A DNA stretch of 64,000 nucleotides from Dorea longicatena (GCF_024168045.1 NZ_CP100126.1:2389001-2453000), one strand, 5' to 3'; shown: positions 8,746 to 17,214, counted from the stretch's first letter. The notes: generated by a model from the sequence alone, not told the origin. A program made the numbers and translations.

Positions 8746-9503
8746 ACCTTTTCCTCATCTTTCCATAATATTTCCGCCAGATCATAGAAGCATTTACTGA
8801 TGTCCGACTCCGGATTGCCCTCGATCACCGTCTTCCCCTGGTCTTCACAACGGTTAATTTCATCACTTCTTGGAATCTCTCCCACGATGTCAAATCCATG
8901 CTCTTTTGCAAATGTCTCTACTTTTTCGGTCTCATTTTCCACATTTCTGTGATTCAGTACGATTCCGAACACTCTTGCATAACTTCTGTCTTCAAAGTTC
9001 TTTACTGCTTTTGAAATGTTGTCTGCCGCATAGAGTGCCATTTTCTCCCCGGATGTCACGATCAGAACTTTTTCCGCATAGTCTTCCCGGATCGGCGCTG
9101 CGAATCCGCCGCAGACCACGTCCCCGAGTACGTCATACAGAACGACATCGGGCTTATAGGTCTCGAATAATTTCAGATCTTCTAATAACTGGAATGTCGC
9201 AATGATTCCTCTTCCCGCACATCCAAGTCCCGGTGTCGGTCCGCCTGTCTCGATACATAAGACATTTCCGAATCCTTCTTTTGCAATATCTTCCAGTTTC
9301 TCCGGTTCTTCGTCTTCTTCTCTCATATAATTCATGACCGGCCTTAGCGGCTCCCCGCCGAGCAGGTTCATCGTCGAATCTGCCTTCGGGTCACAGCCGA
9401 TCTGGATGACTTTCTTCCCCATCGTGGCAAATGCTGCTGCCAGATTGGATGTGACGGTGGATTTCCCAATTCCACCTTTTCCGTAGATTGCTACTTTTAA
9501 CAT
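8742..9503 (-). CDS. NifH-like ATP-dependent iron-sulfur reductase (copy 2, first gene of operon)
   Basis: The 253-aa protein has P-loop [28 protein letters not shown] and [11 protein letters not shown], so all nucleotide and [4Fe-4S] ligands of the NifH family are present. It is clearly paralogous to the copy at 596-1372 but differs widely in the C-terminal third, as expected if each copy serves its own component 1 partner. An AGGAGG site precedes the ATG. It opens the operon behind a long leader. Confidence 0.94.
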   Translation of the reverse strand: MLKVAIYGKGGIGKSTVTSNLAAAFATMGKKVIQIGCDPKADSTMNLLGGEPLRPVMNYMREEDEEPEKLEDIAKEGFGNVLCIETGGPTPGLGCAGRGIIATFQLLEDLKLFETYKPDVVLYDVLGDVVCGGFAAPIREDYAEKVLIVTSGEKMALYAADNISKAVKNFEDRSYARVFGIVLNHRNVENETEKVETFAKEHGFDIVGEIPRSDEINRCEDQGKTVIEGNPESDISKCFYDLAEILWKDEEKV

Positions 9504-9801
9504 GTGTGTTCCTCCTGCATGTTCTTATTGCTGAAAACTTACCTTTGAAAATTTTTCTTGTATACTTAGATATAATAAAGCACGATATACCCAAATGGCT
9601 CTCTTTCATGTTAGAAATCGCCTGATTTTGTATACCGTGCTGTAACATAACCTGCTGTTAACTACTTTTTAATGAAACGAATTCATAACTATTCCTGCTC
9701 GGGACTTACCTTGCAGTCAGAGTCATTCTTTTTTTATTTTCTTCCCTGTATTTTCTTCTCTTTACATTCGGATAGATATCGATCACTCCGTCTGTATCAG
9801 T
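9504..9801 (-). promoter_or_regulatory. Long 5' leader of the nif-like/hyp operon with candidate RNA structure
   Basis: About 300 nt separate the predicted promoter from the first ATG. On the minus strand a long stem pairs AGCACGGTATAC with GTATATCGTGCT (between about 9570 and 9645). Inside it is a small hairpin AAATC-AGGC-GATTT, whose AGGC loop could pair with GCC a few bases downstream. A short hairpin CTGC...GCAG lies further upstream. No known riboswitch class was recognised and no reading frame with a ribosome site was seen in the leader. Function is inference. Confidence 0.45.
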
Positions 9802-9807
9802 AGGTTT

Positions 9808-9837
9808 ATTATACTCTTTATTCAATTAGTCAGTCAA
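9808..9837 (-). promoter_or_regulatory. Promoter of the nif-like/hyp operon
   Basis: On the minus strand TTGACT (9837-9832) and TATAAT (9813-9808) are separated by 18 bp, close to the sigma-A consensus. Predicted transcription start is near 9801. No other promoter of similar quality was seen closer to the gene. Confidence 0.75.
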
Positions 9838-9902
9838 CGCAAACCTGTAGTCTCTTCTTTTACAATTTTCTCTGTCTTTACCTGCCCTTTTTGCGCAAAA
9901 GA

Positions 9903-9942
9903 ACAGGGCTGCCGCACACATCATTTCGTACGACAGCCCTGT
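9903..9942 (-). terminator. Hairpin terminator upstream of the nif-like operon
   Basis: On the minus strand ACAGGGCTG pairs with CAGCCCTGT around a loop of about 22 nt, followed by TCTTTTGCGCAAAAAG. It probably ends transcription from the MATE gene and the gene remnant before it. Confidence 0.6.
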
Positions 9943-9964
9943 CATATTTATAAAAATTGAGGAA

Positions 9965-10224
9965 TTAATAAAATGGATAAAAGATCGGCAATACAATGAA
10001 CACTGCAATGACGACGGCTCTCGGATCCGCTCCCAGTGACTCGGCAATGGTCCATGCGATCAGACATAAAATACTTCTTCTTCCGTAAATTCAAAGCTGG
10101 TCTCATATTCCTGAGATGTAGAAGTAATCACATTCAGATTATTCAGATCTGAAAAAACTTTCTTTCTGACTTTTAACTTCCCACTTCTTATTTTATATTC
10201 TCTACTCTTATATGATCTCTTTCG
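9965..10224 (-). pseudogene. Possible gene remnant: two overlapping ORFs without start codons
   Basis: Two open stretches lie between the MATE stop and the terminator. One (10060-10224) encodes a polar peptide ending in FEFTEEEVFYV. The other (9965 to about 10090, another frame) encodes a hydrophobic peptide containing IAWTIAESLGADPRA and IVLPIFYPFY, like the end of a membrane protein. Neither has an ATG, GTG or TTG start with a ribosome site. They may be remains of a decayed gene; no family was recognised. Confidence 0.3.
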
Positions 10225-10236
10225 CTATCTCTTCTA

Positions 10237-11565
10237 CTATCCCTTCACGCCTTTCCGATACACCACATACGCAATCACCGCAGTCACCACTTCCGTGATC
10301 CAGAACGCATGCCATACTCCGACCGCTCCCATAAAACGGCTGACAATGAATGCCACCGGAATAATCACAACCACATATCTGCATAACGAAATGATCAGTG
10401 AATGCACACCTTTTCCAAGACCTTCCAGTGCCCCGCTGCAGATAACCGATACCGATGAAGCAAGGAATCCAAGACTGATGACTCTGAGTGCCACACTTCC
10501 GGCCTTCATCGTTATCGGATTCGCTGTAAATAATCCCATCAGCTGTCCCGGAACTGCCAGACAGATTGCCATTCCGGCTGCCATCATCACGAGTACCAGG
10601 ATCAGGCCATCCTGGAAGATCTTATGTACACGCTTATGCTCTCCCGCTCCGTAATTATATCCGAGAAGCGGACGCATTCCCTGCACGATTCCATTTGCCG
10701 GAAGGTAGAGGAAGGTCTGCAGCTTATAGTAGACTCCGAGAACGAATACGTAGACTTCCCCATAGCCTGTAAGTATTACGTTCAATACAGAGATTAAAAG
10801 CGACGGAAGTGCCAGGTTCAGGCTTGCCGGAATTCCGATTACATATAATTTTTTCCACAGCTTCAAATCAGCCTTCAGATATTTCTTTCTGTATTTCACC
10901 GGAAGCGGATTCACGATATAAAAGATCAGGTACAATACTGCTCCTGCTGCCTGTCCGATTCCTGTTGCAAGTGCGGCTCCTTCGATTCCCATCTTCGGAA
11001 ATGGTCCAAGTCCGAAGATCAGGACTGGATCCAGGATAATGTTGATAATCGCACCTGACATCATACAAGTCATTGACTCCACCATACGTCCGACCGCCTG
11101 AAACGTCTTCTCAAATACCAGCTGCCAAGATAATGCCGTAGCAAATAAAAATGCAATTCTCGAATAACGCACACCATAGTCCACAATCTGTGCATTTCCC
11201 GTAAACATCTGTAAAAACGGTCTCATTACGGCAATTCCCAGAATCATAAATCCGACTCCGTGAATCGTCCCTAGCAGCATTCCCTGTGTTGCCGCCCTGT
11301 CTGCCATCTTTTTATCCTGCGCTCCAAGATAAAATGAGATGACCGCATTGATTCCGATTCCAAATCCGATCATCACCGCATTGATCAGATTCTGCACTGG
11401 ATACACCAGTGATAACGCCGTCATGGCATCTTCGCTGATCCTGGCGATGAAGAAGCTGTCTACAATATTATAAAGTGAACTCACCATCATAGAAATGACC
11501 ATCGGCAGTGCCATCGATACGATCAATTTTAATACCGGTTGTTCTTTCATATATGTCTGATCCAT
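10237..11565 (-). CDS. MATE family multidrug/cation antiporter
   Basis: The 442-aa protein is almost wholly hydrophobic, with about 12 predicted membrane helices in two similar halves. It has typical MATE features: LIVSMALPMVISMMVSSLYN at the N-terminus, VDSFFIARISEDAMTALSLV, and the second-half start NLALPSLLISVLN. Members export cationic drugs or metabolites using a sodium or proton gradient. The ATG follows AAAGGGGA. It stands as a single gene between two hairpins. The substrate cannot be told from sequence. Confidence 0.93.
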   Translation of the reverse strand: MDQTYMKEQPVLKLIVSMALPMVISMMVSSLYNIVDSFFIARISEDAMTALSLVYPVQNLINAVMIGFGIGINAVISFYLGAQDKKMADRAATQGMLLGTIHGVGFMILGIAVMRPFLQMFTGNAQIVDYGVRYSRIAFLFATALSWQLVFEKTFQAVGRMVESMTCMMSGAIINIILDPVLIFGLGPFPKMGIEGAALATGIGQAAGAVLYLIFYIVNPLPVKYRKKYLKADLKLWKKLYVIGIPASLNLALPSLLISVLNVILTGYGEVYVFVLGVYYKLQTFLYLPANGIVQGMRPLLGYNYGAGEHKRVHKIFQDGLILVLVMMAAGMAICLAVPGQLMGLFTANPITMKAGSVALRVISLGFLASSVSVICSGALEGLGKGVHSLIISLCRYVVVIIPVAFIVSRFMGAVGVWHAFWITEVVTAVIAYVVYRKGVKG

Positions 11566-11685
11566 ATATATCCCCTTTCTCTCATATGTACTATCTATTA
11601 ATCTTCTAATTCTATTGCGGATCTTTGCAATGCTTTTCTCTATTTTCCCATCTTGTCACAGATTGTTTCAACTGAATATGTAACA

Positions 11686-11726
11686 ACAAAAAACCACATG
11701 GTTACTTCTACTCAGTAACCATGTGG
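11686..11726 (-). terminator. Rho-independent terminator between the HD gene and the MATE gene
   Basis: A perfect 13-bp stem, CCACATGGTTACT (11694-11706) with AGTAACCATGTGG (11714-11726), is followed on the minus strand by TTTTTTGTTGTT. It ends transcription from the HD-domain gene upstream of the MATE gene. Confidence 0.85.
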
Positions 11727-11855
11727 CGAAAAATAGATTGCTCCAGAAAAATCCACATTCATTTTAGGGTTGTATTATAGCACTGTCTTTCAGGGAATGT
11801 CAATCACTAGTTCTATGAAATCATCTTCCAATTTTCCCTCATTTGTCACATCCGA

Positions 11856-12521
11856 TTAACAGATCTTATTCCCGTTCGCTTTCATCTTGAATTTCATTCC
11901 CAGCATCTCTGCCGCACGCTTGCACATCAGCATACGCTGTAAGAAAATCTCAAAATAATCTAATATAGAACAGATTCCTTCATCCAGTTCAATCTCCAGC
12001 AGAATCACCTGCTTTTCGACATTTACATGCAGACTGGATGCCACTGCAGCATAATTCACACGGTCATGTTTGTCAAAGCTTTCCTTGATCGTGTTCCGCA
12101 CACGGTTTCTTCTTACATCCGTCTTATCCGCCAGTATCAGTGCTGCCGATACCGCATCCACTGCCATGCCGGTTGCCTCATCATGCTGACCGATTGCACT
12201 GACGATCACTGCGATGTCTTCATCCGGTGCTTTCAGATCCCGCAGTATCTGAAATGCCATGATTGCGGAACTATGTGCATGATCCACACGGTTTACACAA
12301 TTTCCCATGTCATGCATATAGCCCGCTATCCTGGCAAGCTCGATCGTATGCTGGTTATACCCTAATTTTTCCAGAATATTTCCGGCAGTTTCCGCCACTT
12401 TTACTGCATGTCCTCTGGAATGTTCGGTAAACCCAAGTGCTCCAAGTACCCTATTTCCCTGCTCAATATAGGCATTCACCTCCGGCATATTTTTGATTGC
12501 TTTATATGTTACTTTGCTCAA
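11856..12521 (-). CDS. HD-domain phosphohydrolase
   Basis: This 221-aa protein starts at TTG (MSKVTYKAI). The HD metal site is visible as SRGHAVKV, GYMHDMGNCVN, DHAHSSA and, later, ALILADKTDVRRNR. Such proteins hydrolyse phosphate esters, often of nucleotides or signalling molecules. The C-terminal 60 residues (VNVEKQVILLEIELDEG) form a second small domain of unknown role. It lies 36 nt downstream of the PhoH gene and is probably co-transcribed. The substrate is unknown. Confidence 0.85.
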   Translation of the reverse strand: MSKVTYKAIKNMPEVNAYIEQGNRVLGALGFTEHSRGHAVKVAETAGNILEKLGYNQHTIELARIAGYMHDMGNCVNRVDHAHSSAIMAFQILRDLKAPDEDIAVIVSAIGQHDEATGMAVDAVSAALILADKTDVRRNRVRNTIKESFDKHDRVNYAAVASSLHVNVEKQVILLEIELDEGICSILDYFEIFLQRMLMCKRAAEMLGMKFKMKANGNKIC

Positions 12522-12557
12522 TTTTATTTCGTTCCCTTCTAATTCTATAATCTATGT

Positions 12558-13928
12558 CTATAATCTGTGAATCGCATCCATCGCAAGTTCGGAACGCTCA
12601 CATTCTTCTGCAGACATTGTAATCTGATAACATAAAGGACTACCCTTCATGTATTCCGACGCATAACTAAGTCCATTCGTTCTCTCATCCAGAAATGGCC
12701 GGTCTATCTGATTCGGATCACCAAGCAGAATGATCTTCGTTCCTTTTCCGGCTCTTGTTATGATTCCTTTCACCTGATTCGGAGTCATGTTCTGCGCCTC
12801 GTCTATGATCAGATAGGTCTTCACAAATGAACGGCCTCTGATGAAATTCATTGCTTCTGTCTGGATCAGTCCTCTTGCAAATATCTCTTCGATCTTGCCC
12901 TGTAATTCCTGTTCATCCTGATAACGCTCTTCTTCATCCGAATCAATCAGCTGCTCTAGATTATCTACGATCGGACGCATCAAAGGTGATATCTTTTCCT
13001 GCTCGTCTCCCGGAAGGAAACCGATATCCTGGTCAAACTGCGCATTCGGTCTGCAGATCAGAATTCTTCTATATTCTCCGGTCGGATTGTTCAGCACCTT
13101 CTCCAGTCCGACTGCCAGTGAGTAAAATGTCTTCGCCGTTCCTGCCATTCCTTTTACAATTACAAGCGGTGCTTTCTCTGCGGATTTCATCAATGCTTCC
13201 TGTAAAAAATACTGTCCGGCATTCCTTGGTTTGATGCCATAAGGCTGGCTCTTTCGGAATTCTAACGATACTACTTTCTTCCCTTCAACTCTTCCAAGAT
13301 GTGTCTTTTTCACAGACTGATCTGCCTTCAATATGATAAATTCATTCTCCGTAAGTTCCGGCTGGATCTTATTACCATCTTCATCGGACAAATAAAGTTC
13401 CTTCAGATGAACGCCTTTTTTCTTGAATTCTTTGAACTTGTCTTCCGCCACATAGCAAATCTGTCTGCCGCTGTACTGTCCCTCTTCTTCGATGACCTGC
13501 TCTGTGCTGAAATCCTGGGCTTCAATTCCGAGAATCTGTGCTTTTAACCTAAGGACCAGATCTTTTGTCACCAGAACGACCGGCTTTTCTTCTTCCCGGA
13601 TTCCCTTACATACTTTTAAGATCCGATTATCCGGCTTATCTTCCGGAAGGCTTTCCGGCAGTTCTACATTTACACAATTGGCCTCTACACGGAGGATTCC
13701 TCCATTTTCCATCTGGACACCTTTTAAAAGGTCTCCTTTCAGTCTGAGCTTTTCCAGAAAACGGATCGCCCGCCTTGCATTTGCTCCCTTTTCTCCTTCT
13801 GCTTTCTTCAGGCCGTCCAGTTCTTCTAATACAACCAATGGCAATATCACCCTGTTTTCTTCAAAACACTGACATGCATAAGGTGCCTGGATTAAAATAT
13901 TGGTATCAATAACATAGGATTTGATCAT
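12558..13928 (-). CDS. PIN-domain/PhoH-type ATPase fusion (YlaK/PhoH2-like)
   Basis: The 456-aa protein joins an N-terminal PIN ribonuclease domain (YVIDTNILIQ with acidic residues, LEELDGLK, NARRAIRFLE, residues 1-140) to a C-terminal PhoH ATPase (Walker A GMAGTAKTF near 260; Walker B TYLIIDEAQNMT near 370). This layout is that of PhoH2/YlaK proteins, thought to unwind and cleave RNA using ATP. The acidic PIN residues and P-loop are intact, so it should be active. An HD-domain gene follows. Confidence 0.93.
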   Translation of the reverse strand: MIKSYVIDTNILIQAPYACQCFEENRVILPLVVLEELDGLKKAEGEKGANARRAIRFLEKLRLKGDLLKGVQMENGGILRVEANCVNVELPESLPEDKPDNRILKVCKGIREEEKPVVLVTKDLVLRLKAQILGIEAQDFSTEQVIEEEGQYSGRQICYVAEDKFKEFKKKGVHLKELYLSDEDGNKIQPELTENEFIILKADQSVKKTHLGRVEGKKVVSLEFRKSQPYGIKPRNAGQYFLQEALMKSAEKAPLVIVKGMAGTAKTFYSLAVGLEKVLNNPTGEYRRILICRPNAQFDQDIGFLPGDEQEKISPLMRPIVDNLEQLIDSDEEERYQDEQELQGKIEEIFARGLIQTEAMNFIRGRSFVKTYLIIDEAQNMTPNQVKGIITRAGKGTKIILLGDPNQIDRPFLDERTNGLSYASEYMKGSPLCYQITMSAEECERSELAMDAIHRL

Positions 13929-14084
13929 AGATATTTCTCACACTTTCTGATTTTGTTTTTTGTACATTTTCAGGTATAGTATGAAAATATTGAATTTACT
14001 CGATATTTTTGTAAAAAAGATGTTAAGTTATTCTTGAAATCTACTGAAATTTTCAGATTCATATACAGAATGATTCTGCAAAAT

Positions 14085-14121
14085 AATACAGAGAACCTGT
14101 CAATGGCAGATTCTCTGTATT
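14085..14121 (-). terminator. Hairpin terminator of the glycerol dehydrogenase gene
   Basis: An 11-bp stem, AATACAGAGAA with TTCTCTGTATT, has a short inner stem in its loop. On the minus strand it is followed by ATTTTG, a weak U-tract. It lies just after the glycerol dehydrogenase stop. Confidence 0.55.
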
Positions 14122-14154
14122 TATTATGTATTTTTTATTTTCACAGATTCTTGA

Positions 14155-15252
14155 CTATTCTCCGAGGAAATATTTTCCGTATGCATCTGCTGCCTTGATT
14201 GCTGCACATACAGTCTCCGGTGTTACCTCGAATGGCATATTATGAAGCGTATCGTTCTCTGCGCAGGCTGCTGTTGCAACTGCCATCAGTTTCTCGTCCG
14301 TCACTTCTGTGATTCCCAGTTCTTTTAATGTCACAGGCAGTCCCAGTTCGATACACCAGTCAATGATATCTTCCAGTTCTTCTGCCGGAATATTCTCCAG
14401 TACCAGCTGCGTAATCGTTCCGAATGCAACCTTCTCACCGTGATACATATGGTGGCACTCGTCCAGTACGGTAAATCCATTATGAATTGCATGTGCTCCT
14501 GCAAGTCCGCCACTCTCAAATCCAATACCGCTCAGTAATGTGTTGGCTTCGATGATTTTTTCCACAGCCGGTGTACATGCTCCTGCTTCCAGGGCAAGTT
14601 TTGCCTTTACACCTTCTGCCATCAGAGTGTCAAAACAAAGTTTTGCAAGTGCGATTGCTGCCTGTGTAACCTGTCCGCCGGCACATGTTGTTGCCCCGCT
14701 TGCCTGACAGGCTCTTGCTTCAAAATATGTTGCCAGTGCATCACCCATTCCTGATACCGTAAGTCTTACCGGTGATTTTGCAATAATCTCGGTATCCATC
14801 AGAACCATATTTGGGTTAGCCGGAAGGAATAAGTACTCTTCGAATACGCCATCATCTGTATAAATAACTGACAGTGCACTGCAAGGTGCGTCTGTCGATG
14901 CGATTGTCGGGCAGATCAGAACCGGAGCTTCTTTGTAATAAGCAACTGCTTTGGCTGTATCCAGGATCTTACCACCACCGATACCGATCACGACATCACA
15001 GCCTTTTTCATTCATAATGTCTACCAGACGGTTAATCTCATTCTTACTGCATTCTCTGTTGAAATACTCATATACAGGTGTGATCTCGTATCCTTCAAAT
15101 CCAGTATTTACAACGTCTCCGATACGTTTGTATCCGGATTCCGTGATCAGTACAAGTGCCTTCTTGCCATACTTCTGAGCATATTCACCCAGCTTCTTCA
15201 TCTCTCCTGCACCCTGTACATATTTACTTGGACTACATAAAATCTTTGCCAT
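14155..15252 (-). CDS. gldA: Glycerol dehydrogenase (NAD-dependent, metal-containing)
   Basis: This 365-aa protein matches GldA in length and motifs. It has the NAD-binding GIGGGKILDTAKAVA, the PTIASTDAPCSALSVIY segment, and zinc-site residues in GMGDALATYFEA, GLAGAHAIHNGFT and CHHMYHGEKVAFG. GldA oxidises glycerol to dihydroxyacetone, or runs in reverse on carbonyls such as methylglyoxal. It stands alone with its own promoter and terminator. Confidence 0.94.
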   Translation of the reverse strand: MAKILCSPSKYVQGAGEMKKLGEYAQKYGKKALVLITESGYKRIGDVVNTGFEGYEITPVYEYFNRECSKNEINRLVDIMNEKGCDVVIGIGGGKILDTAKAVAYYKEAPVLICPTIASTDAPCSALSVIYTDDGVFEEYLFLPANPNMVLMDTEIIAKSPVRLTVSGMGDALATYFEARACQASGATTCAGGQVTQAAIALAKLCFDTLMAEGVKAKLALEAGACTPAVEKIIEANTLLSGIGFESGGLAGAHAIHNGFTVLDECHHMYHGEKVAFGTITQLVLENIPAEELEDIIDWCIELGLPVTLKELGITEVTDEKLMAVATAACAENDTLHNMPFEVTPETVCAAIKAADAYGKYFLGE

Positions 15253-15311
15253 GATATTACCCTCCTGTAATCTTTACGTTTCATGTGTTATTTTATTAAC
15301 AATCTAGTTTT

Positions 15312-15340
15312 ATTGTATGCTTTTGATGCAGTTGTGTCAA
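15312..15340 (-). promoter_or_regulatory. Promoter of glycerol dehydrogenase gene
   Basis: On the minus strand TTGACA (15340-15335), a 17-bp spacer and TACAAT (15317-15312) lie 60 nt upstream of the ATG. Confidence 0.75.
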
Positions 15341-15425
15341 TAAGGTAGTGGGAAATATTATGGCAAAATATTATGACTAATCCTAATATATATCTTTGTG
15401 TCAATGATACAACACCAGCGCATGA

Positions 15426-15836
15426 CTATATCACAATACCGTGACAATGATCTACTTCATGTTGAATAATCTGCGCCGTCCATCCAGTATATTTCTGTCT
15501 CTGTTTTTTGAAATTCATATCCTGATATTCCACTTCAATCTCCTGATACCGGGTGCATTTTCTCACACCAGTAAGGGAAAGACAGCCTTCCTCCGTCTCA
15601 TATTTTCCGGAACGTTTTACAATCTTCGGATTGAACATTGCCACATTCATGAATCCCATATTGACGGCTATGATACATTTCTTCACGCCAATCATATTCG
15701 CTGCCATGCCGACACAGCCTTCCTCGTGCGCTTTCAATGTATCTAACAAATCCACTGCAACCTGCTTATCCGCCTCTGTCGCCGGCTTGGATCTCTGGTT
15801 TAGGAAAAATATATCTTTCATAATCGGTCTTATCAT
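15426..15836 (-). CDS. Peptide deformylase-like protein (variant motif 1)
   Basis: Peptide deformylase removes the N-formyl group from new proteins. The 136-aa protein keeps motif 2 (EEGCLSLTG) and the metal-binding motif 3 (QHEVDHCHG). Motif 1 is VGMAANMIGV instead of VGLAAPQIGV, so the conserved glutamine that holds the substrate carbonyl is methionine here. The protein ends soon after motif 3, as in short Firmicutes paralogues. Its ATG overlaps the stop of the ketopantoate reductase-like gene (ATGA). It may be a second, specialised deformylase. Confidence 0.85.
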   Translation of the reverse strand: MIRPIMKDIFFLNQRSKPATEADKQVAVDLLDTLKAHEEGCVGMAANMIGVKKCIIAVNMGFMNVAMFNPKIVKRSGKYETEEGCLSLTGVRKCTRYQEIEVEYQDMNFKKQRQKYTGWTAQIIQHEVDHCHGIVI

Positions 15837-16726
15837 GTTTTGTTACTCTCTTTCGTATGTGTCTTCATATAATTATAGAATTCCTGATGCAGCCGCTGGA
15901 ATTCTTCCGGTGCATGCATCGCATGCCGGTAAAGAAATCTGTTGCCAAATTCACTCTGATATACTCTGCTTAGAACCCCTGCCAGCATTCCTGTCGGCAT
16001 ATCTTTGATCATATAAAGCTTTGCCGGGCACAACATTCCCTTTTGGGCGATCCACTTCAGGTTCTTTTTCATCCGATAAGCTGTCAGCGTCATCAATTTT
16101 TCATTTGCACAGATTTTTTCCGGATGCCTGCTCTGGTAATAAGCATCTGCCAGCGGAATGATCACGCCAAGATGTGAGATCTGCCAGTGATGCATTTCCG
16201 GAACGATCTGATATGGAATGTGGCTTTTTCTAAATATGTATGCCAGTGCTTCTTCCCTGCTGCTCTTTCTTCCTCCGATCTCACCGAATGTTGTCGGCTG
16301 GATTGCTCTTGGCAGAAGCTGTGCATCCAGAATCCCACCTTCGATACAGCCGCCCGCTCCCGGAAATGCCGGAAGGATCCTGCCTTTTCCGCAGATTTTC
16401 TCCCACCTGCCATATGGTTTGATCGTATTGACCATAGTGACAACATTCGGACTTTCATTCCTACTGATGTCTTCCAGTGCTTCTTCCACCTGATTCTCAC
16501 GTACAGTCAGGAAAATAAACTGGTAACGGTCATTCGGCTTTAACTCACTGATCGTCTTAACCTCAACTTTATGCGTTCTTGTCTTGCCTCTGTACCATAG
16601 ACCGTGTCCCTGTAATTCTTTTAACCGCTGCCCTCTTGCTAAGACTGTTACATCCAGTCCTGCTTTGACGAATCTGGATGCGTAGAAGCTTCCGATGACT
16701 CCGGCGCCGTAGATTAGGATCCGCAT
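15833..16726 (-). CDS. Ketopantoate reductase family (ApbA/PanE-like) oxidoreductase
   Basis: The 297-aa protein has the NADP-binding start ILIYGAGVIGSFYASRF and the C-terminal ApbA-like domain with HHWQISHLGVIIPL. PanE reduces 2-dehydropantoate to pantoate for coenzyme A synthesis. Some active-site residues differ from classic PanE (the usual K-x-x-x-N-[ST] is not clear), and no panB or panC is nearby. Many Clostridia have several such paralogues, so another 2-keto acid substrate is possible. AGGAGG precedes the ATG. Confidence 0.8.
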   Translation of the reverse strand: MRILIYGAGVIGSFYASRFVKAGLDVTVLARGQRLKELQGHGLWYRGKTRTHKVEVKTISELKPNDRYQFIFLTVRENQVEEALEDISRNESPNVVTMVNTIKPYGRWEKICGKGRILPAFPGAGGCIEGGILDAQLLPRAIQPTTFGEIGGRKSSREEALAYIFRKSHIPYQIVPEMHHWQISHLGVIIPLADAYYQSRHPEKICANEKLMTLTAYRMKKNLKWIAQKGMLCPAKLYMIKDMPTGMLAGVLSRVYQSEFGNRFLYRHAMHAPEEFQRLHQEFYNYMKTHTKESNKT

Positions 16727-16825
16727 GGTGTATTCCTCCTTGGTGTATGTTCGTATATTCCGTGTTCTTTCTTGTGTTCTTTGATATCTTTCTGTTATAT
16801 ATCTTCTGCTATAGCATCTGTTGTA

Positions 16826-16854
16826 ATTCTAACACCCGGACTTTTTGATTTCAA
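16826..16854 (-). promoter_or_regulatory. Promoter of the ketopantoate reductase-like/deformylase-like pair
   Basis: On the minus strand TTGAAA (16854-16849), a 17-bp spacer and TAGAAT (16831-16826) lie about 100 nt upstream of the gene. Confidence 0.6.
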
Positions 16855-17097
16855 CACTGTCCCGGTTTATGGTGCATCTGATCGTATTTTATTTTATGTT
16901 CTAAATTTGTTAACAATTTCTTTCTAATTCCATCACAGTTTTATCACAATTTAATTCTATACTAGGAATTGTTCAAGAGAACAAACACTTTAAATCTTTT
17001 TCATAACTTTTTCCTCAGGACTGCACTCCTCCCAAACATTGCAGTCCTATTTTTTTGCCCAATTACCGGGCAACACCCAAACATCTTTAAAAATCAC
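16855..17097. other. Intergenic AT-rich region with orphan plus-strand terminator
   Basis: The 490-nt gap from 16727 to 17214 holds the promoter above, no convincing gene, and a plus-strand intrinsic terminator: AGGACTGCA (17017-17025), TGCAGTCCT (17040-17048), then ATTTTTTTG. A second small hairpin, GCCC-N7-GGGC, follows directly. A TATACT box (16958-16963) lies 55 nt upstream without a clear -35. A small plus-strand RNA of 90-100 nt is possible but unproven. Confidence 0.4.
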
Positions 17098-17146
17098 AAA
17101 ATAATAGGTGTTCCCAGCACACATACTGGAAAGCACCTATTATTTT
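17098..17146 (-). terminator. Terminator of the dicarboxylate/amino-acid symporter gene
   Basis: A 13-bp stem, AAAATAATAGGTG (17098-17110) with CACCTATTATTTT (17134-17146), is followed on the minus strand by TGTGATTTTT. Confidence 0.8.
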
Positions 17147-17214
17147 CATTCTTATAACGAGCCACTGGGACACTAAAAACGACACAACACGCCGTTCCAA
17201 CTGGTTCCACTAGT

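Noticed and set aside
1..9503. True nitrogen-fixing nif operon
   Set aside because: No nifB, nifE/N or molybdenum genes are in view, the component 1-like proteins are short, and the FeMo-co ligand pattern was not recognised.
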